From a virus, in the IMG/VR virus record IMGVR_UViG_3300030380_004708, positions 1-46,168 of that record: a stretch of DNA of 46,168 bases; one strand, written 5' to 3'. A program made the translations under genes and the position numbers. Below are positions 41,401 through 46,168 of this stretch, one piece after another (position 1 is the first letter of the stretch; each line of letters begins with the position of its first letter). Under the pieces are notes generated by a model. That model ran no database searches, had not been told where the DNA came from, and saw only the letters and a list, made by a program, of their open reading frames with translations.

Positions 41401-41683
41401 AGGTGCATCTGCATCTGACATAGCTGCACTTTATGGCATGGGATCACAGCAACAAGGACAAGCCCAAGCAATGTTAGATGCACAACGTCGTAATTTACAA
41501 CAGCGACAGATGACACCATTGCTTCAATATCAAGCATTGGCTCCATTTATAAGTATGGCGCCAGCAGGTCAGTTCACAACTACAACTCAATTTGCGCCGC
41601 CACCTAGCCCAATGCAGTCTGGGTTATCAACAGGACTCGCTGCGTTTGGCGCATTAGGTAAACTATACGGTGGCTCATCGTGA
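38468..41683 (+). CDS. Large repeat protein, virion/ejection type
   Basis: A 1071-residue protein. Residues 1-380 contain about 15 units based on 'PQFDPS-x-LQ-x-R-L-x-ALE', alternating a short FDPS turn with an amphipathic helix. Three units at 39365-39580 are tandem 72 bp DNA repeats. Residues 380-680 are Pro/Gly-rich and probably extended, and the last 380 are helical and Gly/Ala-rich ('GMGSQQQGQAQAMLDAQRRN'). The size, location and order match internal core or ejection proteins of podoviruses, possibly a long-range tail/peptide ruler. No catalytic motif is seen. Confidence 0.65.
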   Translation: MRMSAPSFSVGRKKPSPVAVGRPVPPPPNFDDSELRRRLRELEGRVIPQFDPSALQARLAELESRQAPVFDPSDLQRQIRELGQRPGRDDFMSIERQLQDLRNRDVPQFDPSNLQSQIGGLEDRLANIPQFDPSQLQAGIAGLEDRLANIPQFDPSQLQQQIQANRDLLGNIPQFDDSALRERLQALEGREIPQFDPSQLQAGIQGLSERISNLPQFDPSALQNRLAELESRKAPTFNPEDFREQFLNIAREGIDIPQPTQAFDPSGLQNRLQALENREMPQFDPSRLQERLSALENVQPVAAPPAFDPSGLQARLDALENREPVAAPPAFDPSSLQARLDALENREPVAAPPAFDPSGLMARLDDFESRLGALQQPLPIQPPGDTDLGIKQDRPDPRDFAKPLPGGGTIYDEVPNSGISPPRPPKPVELDFGFGPGIRPSEIIGRDGEFVGSGGVTPPQPPQDTGPRIGNYDLEREPQPGLTIPVSGAGTNFRPEPPMSIGGPGGGVTDMRARDPFGPRQLRDDLVFPGGSRTFDERGETLAPVPLTEEEKAAFGPPPPPGAIDTRGSTVGPPAYTTGPASDNRFQLKGSSDLVSDGPPETVVAPQPVFNIMRPPADAQVRGTPTDPVEDPGSPNNMRLGNANFQLGPMPSGSPVADIAPDPVGVSQDLSTGDEMQTPTLANEQPFAAGVTQVATGLDPLTEQLLFGIGGQGGFIPGAMRAAEKVFYDDQGNPVVIDEQVAGFSPDQLQAMQMQREALGMQDPYLQGAGQAFGAGTQALEEGLQRGRTAAIGALEATKGGVGSLQEGLGESADILRGTLGGYDPSMTDRFYDPFEDRVVQQTITDIMEQGAKSDIGARASDIARGGESAFGSRARLGAGERQEALGRGLAEALGGIRSRGFREAQQTGLGEFARQKAAERAASTGLASLAGQGFGGSQALAGALSGLGQTEQDIGQQRYSGQFGLGTSLQGLGAQAAGASASDIAALYGMGSQQQGQAQAMLDAQRRNLQQRQMTPLLQYQALAPFISMAPAGQFTTTTQFAPPPSPMQSGLSTGLAAFGALGKLYGGSS
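39365..39580 (+). repeat. Three 72 bp tandem repeats
   Basis: A 72 bp (24-codon) unit starts at 39365, 39437 and 39509. Copies 1 and 2 are almost identical; copy 3 diverges in its second half after 'FDPSGL'. They encode 'PVAAPPAFDPSGLQARLDAL'. In-frame unit gain or loss would be expected. Confidence 0.8.
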
Positions 41684-42900
41684 CTATAGGCAGACCACAA
41701 ATATTTGAATCTATTGATATGGCAGAGGGCGGTGATCCTATAGCAGAGCAAAATAGGCTATTAGAGGAGCTAGCTGCTGAACTTAGAGGCAGGGTGGGAG
41801 CTTTTGATTATGATACAGAAAGACAAAAATATGTGGATCGACTTTCACAATTTGCACCACAGCCAGATAAGTTTGACATATTTGATTTAGCCACCAGTAT
41901 TTCACAAGGTTTAGCAGCGCAACAACAAAGTGCAGGGCCAGATTCTATTGGCCAAGGTTTAGCAATGGGGTTTAACTTAGCATCAGCTGACATGCGTGAG
42001 AGAGATCGTTTGATGGAAAAAGCAAGACAAGAAATTGGGTTACAAGCAGCAAAATTAGCTATGAGTGATGAAAAAGAAGCGTCAGACTTTTTAGATAAGG
42101 CATTATTTGAGCTAGCAAAACAATCAGGCACAGCTGGTGGCGCAAAAGATACAGCAGATATTTCTAATTATAATTTTTATCAAGGCTTAGATGATGAGGG
42201 TAAAGAAACGTGGAATAAAATGAAAAATCAAGATCCACTAGCCTTGTTCGCTTTAGAGGAGGCAAAAAGAAGGGGTAGATCACCTGGAGGTGTAGATTTA
42301 ACAGCTGGACAAAAAAGGGTTGATGAAGAATTTGGTAAAATTATGGCAGATTATGTTTTAAAAGGTGGCCCACAGGTAAAATCAAATTTAAAAAATTTAG
42401 AAGAAAAAATTAGAATTCTTGAGGAAGGTAAGCTAAATGTTTCTGGACCAGTTATTGGCACGTTGGGAGACGCAGCAATGGGTGCCTTTGCGCCAGATGC
42501 AGCATCTTTTATAAGTGATATTAGGGATATTGTGTTCCAGTCTCTCAGAGAAAAACTTGGAGCTCAGTTTACAGAGAGAGAGGGCAACAGACTAGTAAAT
42601 GCAGCTTTTAACCAATATTTAGATGAAAGCAGAAATGTCGCAAGACTGCAAAGGCTATATGACACCATAGATCAAGCCGCTAGAGCCAAAGAGGCAGCCA
42701 TGGCGTATTACGACGAAAAAGGCACATTGCAGGGTTATGAGATACCCACACTAGATTTTGAGTCAATTATGCAGAACCTTGTACAAGAATCTGACTTTGA
42801 GGGTATGACAGACGAAGAGCTTAAAGAATATTTTGTTAATGCAAGTGTAGATGAGCAAGAAATTATTTTAGAAATGGTAAAAGCGCGAGAAGGACAGTGA
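41680..42900 (+). CDS. Helical virion/ejection-type protein
   Basis: A 406-residue protein starting with a GTG that overlaps the previous stop by 4 nt (GTGA). It is mostly helical and acidic ('NRLLEELAAELRGRVGAFD', 'DFLDKALFELAKQSG', 'VARLQRLYDTIDQAARAKEA'). Its end 'EGMTDEELKEYFVNASVDEQ' is a common end of phage internal proteins. It lies between two larger proteins of similar type, so the three are probably co-packaged. The exact role is unknown. Confidence 0.68.
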   Translation: MTIGRPQIFESIDMAEGGDPIAEQNRLLEELAAELRGRVGAFDYDTERQKYVDRLSQFAPQPDKFDIFDLATSISQGLAAQQQSAGPDSIGQGLAMGFNLASADMRERDRLMEKARQEIGLQAAKLAMSDEKEASDFLDKALFELAKQSGTAGGAKDTADISNYNFYQGLDDEGKETWNKMKNQDPLALFALEEAKRRGRSPGGVDLTAGQKRVDEEFGKIMADYVLKGGPQVKSNLKNLEEKIRILEEGKLNVSGPVIGTLGDAAMGAFAPDAASFISDIRDIVFQSLREKLGAQFTEREGNRLVNAAFNQYLDESRNVARLQRLYDTIDQAARAKEAAMAYYDEKGTLQGYEIPTLDFESIMQNLVQESDFEGMTDEELKEYFVNASVDEQEIILEMVKAREGQ

Positions 42901-45737
42901 GTTTACTTGAGGAGCTAAGGGCAAGCCAAAAACAGGCACAAGATCAAGAAGAAGAAATCTCTGGTGTAGAAGTTGTCACTGAGGCTGTAAAAAATTTACC
43001 ATCAAGCGCAGCACAATTGGTCACAGATGTTACTTACCCAATTAGACATCCAATAGAAACAGCACAGTCTTTGGCATCACTTGGCAGAGGTGTTGTAAAG
43101 CTTGTTGCACCCGGAGAGCCAACATTTTACGATGAAGACGAGGAAGCCGCAAAAGCAGTAGGTAAATTTTTTGCAGATCGATATGGCACCTTTGATGGTT
43201 TTAAACAGTCTTTTGCTACTGATCCTTTGGGTGTGTTGAGTGATGTTGCGCTAGTGTTTACTGGTGGTGCTGGATTAGCTGCTAAAGTGCCTGGTGTAGC
43301 AGGTAAGACTACACAAACTATTTCAAAGGTCGGAACTGCAATAGATCCGGTTTTGCAAGGAGCTAAGTTAGCTGGAGCAACAACTGTCGGTGCTGGTAAA
43401 CTGGCTGCACCCATTCTTGGACTTACGACAGGCGCAGGCACAGACGCAATACAGGTCGCAGCAAGAGCTGGTGCTAGCAGTCCTGAAATTCAAAAAATGT
43501 TTTTAGATAACTTGCGTGGTGATGTTCCACCCGAGGAGATAGTGCCGAAGGCATTGGGTGCTCTTAAAGATAGACAAACAGCAACAAGAGGCAGGTTTAA
43601 AAAAGATAAAAAAGCTTTGCAACTTGAGGCTACGCCAGTAAATTTTGAAAACATAAAACAAGCTGTCAAAGCTTTCGAGGACGGATATATGTTTGAGGGC
43701 GTGTCAGAGTTGTCAGTAAAAGCACAAAAAAAATTATCTGATATAAAAAAAATTGTAAAGCTCTTTGAGGAAAACCCAAAGCTACACAACGCTAAAGGCT
43801 TAGACATACTGAAAAGAAGAATAGATGCTGAGTATCCTACTGGTCTAAATGTTGGCGATTCAGGAGTAGTGGTAGCGAAGCTTAGAAATGTTGTTAAATC
43901 AAAAATATTGGAAGAAGTGCCAGATTACGGCAAGGTTATGCAAGATTATGAGGTAGCCATTAAACTAGAGAGAGAGTTTATGCAAGAGCTGTCTCTTGGT
44001 AAAAACAAACAAGCAGGCACTACATTAAGAAAACTACAATCTGCTCTAAGAAATAATGTCAACACATCTTATGGCAATAGGTTGAACATGCTTGCGGACT
44101 TAGATCCTAGCTTAGTTACTGAAATTGGCGGCCAAGCATTAAGCAGTATCACGCCTAGAGGTTTACAAGGTTTAAGCGCAAGCGGCGTTGCTGGTTATGG
44201 CGCTTTTGTAAATCCAACAATGTTGGCTGGGTTGCCGTTACAGTCTCCTAGGTTGGTCGGTGAAACAGCCTTTAAAATAGGTCAAGCACAAAAAGGTTTA
44301 GCGCCGTTAAAAAGCCAAACAGCTTTAGATCTAGCCAGAGGCGCAAGATTTACTGGTGAGATCATGCGTGCTGATGATATTGATAACGCTCAATTATTAA
44401 GGATGTTGTTAGATACAGAGGACAACGCTGGAAATATACAAAAATCACAAATAACTGCTATAAAAAAAGACGCAAGTAAGCTAGCAGAAGAGTTTGATGT
44501 GGATGAAGAAAGCAAAAAACCAAGCCTATTAACAAAAAGATCTGGTTTTGCAGAAGGCGGTATTGTAGACGGTGATGAAGAAAATATTGCAGATGCAATA
44601 TTAACCAAGCTTAACATGATGTTTACTCCTGTTGACCTACAAAATGAACAATTACAGGAACAAGTTGTGCCTTTACAAAGAATATCAAAAGACGCGCAAA
44701 GCAAAAAATATAATGACCAAGTATTTAAAGAACTACAAAATTATTTACAAAGACTAGAGTCTACTGTACGGGAAACAAAATCAGTCAGTCTTCAAAGATT
44801 AAAAAACATTGTTGAGCGATCTGTTTTTAACGCTATTGATAATGGGTTTGCTAATGACGATGAAGAGCTACAAAACCAACTACAGTATGCGCCCAGCATT
44901 TACGACAAATATGCTGGTTTGAGCGATACAGACGAGCCGTTTGAGGCCAGAGAAAAAGTTGCTAACAAAATGTTAGAAAAAGTAATAAATAAAAAATATA
45001 ACCCTGTACAGGTATCTAATTTTTTATTATCGCACAATAGGTTTGCGCCAAAAGAATCTGTGCCTCTTTTTATAAATAAATTAGCAAGCGTTGTCCCTGA
45101 AAAACAGTTTACAAACGCAGAAAACTCATTAAAGGATGCAATGTTAATAAAGGTTTTCGAACCAAAGCAAGCTGATAGCAACAGTAAAGCTAATAACTAT
45201 GAAAGCCTAATGCAAGAAAATGCAGACTTATTTGATATTTTGTTTACTGATGAAGAATTGGCTGATCTCAAGTCTTTCAAAGACAATGTGGTGCCAGAAA
45301 TAACAAAAAGAAAAGACGTAAATCCGCGACAAACGCAGTATTTATTTGTTTCTGCTTTAGCTAAAACAGGTTTATTAGGGCCAAAGGCTATTGTCGCAAG
45401 CAAAAACTCTTTTAATGTGGCAAGAAGCAGTTTGAAAAAATTAAGGAAACCTTTACTGCCTGAAAAAGAAAACATGCAGCTTGATACTGAAGCAGTTGAC
45501 TTGCCAACGCCAGACGCACAAGCACAACAACCAGAACAAGTAGAACAACCACAAGTAGATCCTAATTTACAGACATCTTTAGATCAGTTCAGTATGCCGA
45601 GGTTGGAACAACCAGCCTTTGACTTGCCTGGATCAGATCTAGCGCCACCACAAATGTTGTCGCCGACTATATTGCCAGATGAAAGAGATCGTGAGATCGC
45701 AATGCGACAAATGGGTGGGTTGGGGTCTTTAGCTTGA
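42897..45737 (+). CDS. Large ejection/internal virion-type protein
   Basis: A 946-residue protein starting with a GTG that overlaps the upstream stop by 4 nt. The N-terminal third has hydrophobic Gly/Ala segments ('SDVALVFTGGAGLAAKVPGV', 'TVGAGKLAAPILGLTTGAG') and resembles internal proteins that help DNA cross the envelope. A helical middle is followed near residue 552 by 'SGFAEGGIVDGDEEN', then a domain rich in charged helices. The C-terminus is Pro/Gln-rich ('DAQAQQPEQVEQPQVD'). The stop overlaps the converging minus-strand gene by 9 nt. Confidence 0.7.
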   Translation: MSLLEELRASQKQAQDQEEEISGVEVVTEAVKNLPSSAAQLVTDVTYPIRHPIETAQSLASLGRGVVKLVAPGEPTFYDEDEEAAKAVGKFFADRYGTFDGFKQSFATDPLGVLSDVALVFTGGAGLAAKVPGVAGKTTQTISKVGTAIDPVLQGAKLAGATTVGAGKLAAPILGLTTGAGTDAIQVAARAGASSPEIQKMFLDNLRGDVPPEEIVPKALGALKDRQTATRGRFKKDKKALQLEATPVNFENIKQAVKAFEDGYMFEGVSELSVKAQKKLSDIKKIVKLFEENPKLHNAKGLDILKRRIDAEYPTGLNVGDSGVVVAKLRNVVKSKILEEVPDYGKVMQDYEVAIKLEREFMQELSLGKNKQAGTTLRKLQSALRNNVNTSYGNRLNMLADLDPSLVTEIGGQALSSITPRGLQGLSASGVAGYGAFVNPTMLAGLPLQSPRLVGETAFKIGQAQKGLAPLKSQTALDLARGARFTGEIMRADDIDNAQLLRMLLDTEDNAGNIQKSQITAIKKDASKLAEEFDVDEESKKPSLLTKRSGFAEGGIVDGDEENIADAILTKLNMMFTPVDLQNEQLQEQVVPLQRISKDAQSKKYNDQVFKELQNYLQRLESTVRETKSVSLQRLKNIVERSVFNAIDNGFANDDEELQNQLQYAPSIYDKYAGLSDTDEPFEAREKVANKMLEKVINKKYNPVQVSNFLLSHNRFAPKESVPLFINKLASVVPEKQFTNAENSLKDAMLIKVFEPKQADSNSKANNYESLMQENADLFDILFTDEELADLKSFKDNVVPEITKRKDVNPRQTQYLFVSALAKTGLLGPKAIVASKNSFNVARSSLKKLRKPLLPEKENMQLDTEAVDLPTPDAQAQQPEQVEQPQVDPNLQTSLDQFSMPRLEQPAFDLPGSDLAPPQMLSPTILPDERDREIAMRQMGGLGSLA

Positions 45738-45950
45738 AGACTCAGTAGCTTTTATAATCGCGCCGTCAACTTCATAATCTAGATCGAGGCCATGAATATC
45801 TTGGCCGTCTACATGGATAATGACGTTTCTTGAAATCAGTCTTAACAATGCAGCTTGTTGGTGTAGTGTAGTTCTACTAAACACATCGACAATCTCTTGC
45901 GCCTCCATAACCGGGCGATAAGACTGCGGTGTTGGTTTAGTTTTAGCCAT
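45729..45950 (-). CDS. Small conserved hypothetical protein
   Basis: A 73-residue soluble protein, 'MAKTKPTPQSYRPVMEAQEI', then 'LHQQAALLRLISRNVIIHVD' and 'DLDYEVDGAIIKA'. I chose the ATG at 45950, which starts 7 nt after the neighbouring gene; in-frame starts at 45971 or 45977 would overlap that gene. No strong ribosome-binding site is seen. It follows a ribbon-helix-helix-like gene, so a partner role in regulation is possible but unproven. Confidence 0.6.
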   Translation of the reverse strand: MAKTKPTPQSYRPVMEAQEIVDVFSRTTLHQQAALLRLISRNVIIHVDGQDIHGLDLDYEVDGAIIKATESSS

Positions 45951-45957
45951 GATCTTA

Positions 45958-46128
45958 TTAAACAGCTTCATCTGCATTGACCGTAGCTAATCGTTTGTGT
46001 TCTTTTTGTATTAACACTTTGAGCTGATCTATTTTAGATCGGTGCTCACTTGCGCATATCTCACACAACAGATCATAAGTGCTAGGATCTACTGCTAAAC
46101 TTTTTCTAATTTCTTTTCCTTCGCTCAT
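45958..46128 (-). CDS. Small ribbon-helix-helix-like DNA-binding protein
   Basis: A 56-residue protein, 'MSEGKEIRKSLAVDPSTYDL' then 'LCEICASEHRSKIDQLKVLI' and a Lys-rich end. The pattern (short basic strand 'IRKSLAVD', two helices with 'R-S' at the turn) is that of Arc/MetJ-type ribbon-helix-helix repressors. It would act as a dimer on DNA. The gene is minus strand, with an AT-rich upstream region reaching the window's edge. This is a motif-level call. Confidence 0.55.
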   Translation of the reverse strand: MSEGKEIRKSLAVDPSTYDLLCEICASEHRSKIDQLKVLIQKEHKRLATVNADEAV

Positions 46129-46168
46129 AATTTTTTATATAAATATATTTATGGTTTGGTATATTCTA

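Noticed and set aside
46129-46168. Joining of the two window ends to complete the gene at 1-1581 (an ATG at 46151 is in frame with position 1)
   Set aside because: It would give only six extra residues, whereas the related protein at 5358 has about 70 residues before the shared module; no terminal overlap is seen, so closure is not supported.
1-46168. tRNA genes, rRNA, CRISPR arrays or insertion sequences
   Set aside because: None could be recognised: no cloverleaf-like T-loop motif, no regularly spaced palindromic repeats, no transposase.

Overview
The window is most of the genome of a tailed, short-tailed (podovirus-like) dsDNA phage, probably infecting an AT-rich marine bacterium. The grounds are the AT-rich sequence, dense packing with 1-20 nt gene overlaps, a P22-like connector/stabilisation tail set, an S74-type tail fibre and several small protein families that I associate with marine podoviruses. 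A SAR11/SAR116-type alphaproteobacterial host is an inference from style; no host gene, tRNA or attachment site is visible to prove it. The first gene is cut by the window's left edge and no DNA polymerase, primase or helicase is present, so either the contig is incomplete or the phage relies on the host replisome.

Layout. (1) 1-2834: the 3' part of a virion-type protein with two ADP-ribosyltransferase-like segments, then a PD-(D/E)XK nuclease and a 2OG-Fe(II) oxygenase. (2) 2831-3800, minus strand: five small genes led from a divergent promoter at 3831-3881. (3) 3916-5323: two unknown genes and a small serine recombinase. (4) 5358-10772: a protein with a RelA/SpoT-like domain, a repeat-rich adhesin and a long tail fibre with a C-terminal S74 chaperone. 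(5) 10774-18548: small membrane/holin-like genes, a five-gene curli-type block (CsgF, CsgG, curlin-like fibre protein, FecR-domain protein, CHASE2-adenylate cyclase), then spanins, a thermonuclease-like enzyme and a GH24 endolysin. (6) 18634-26638: terminase, portal, GroES-like co-chaperonin, scaffold, decoration protein and major capsid protein, closed by a strong terminator. (7) 26809-28240: a three-gene unit with its own promoter and a HAD phosphatase. (8) 28343-45737: minor structural proteins, four very basic small proteins, connector/tail proteins and very large repeat-rich and ejection-type proteins. (9) 45729-46128, minus strand: two small genes, one ribbon-helix-helix-like.

The standout is the curli block inside the lysis cassette. 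CsgG (outer-membrane lipoprotein secretion pore) and CsgF (pore-associated factor) are recognisable by direct motif comparison with the E. coli proteins. They are followed, with overlapping reading frames, by a signal-peptide protein made of curlin-like G-x-x-N repeats, a FecR-domain exported protein and a membrane class III cyclase with an intact catalytic set. The reading I favour is that the phage exports an amyloid-like fibre through its own outer-membrane pore late in infection, with an envelope-sensing cAMP branch. The cyclase/FecR link to the fibre is inference from gene order.

Other themes: toxin-like catalytic domains (ADP-ribosyltransferase-like and RelA/SpoT-like) carried on large proteins that look like virion or ejection proteins, a recurring short 'F-A-x-G-G-x-V'-type motif in several structural proteins, and a duplicated promoter motif with a palindromic -35 used divergently at 3.85 kb and again at 26.74 kb.
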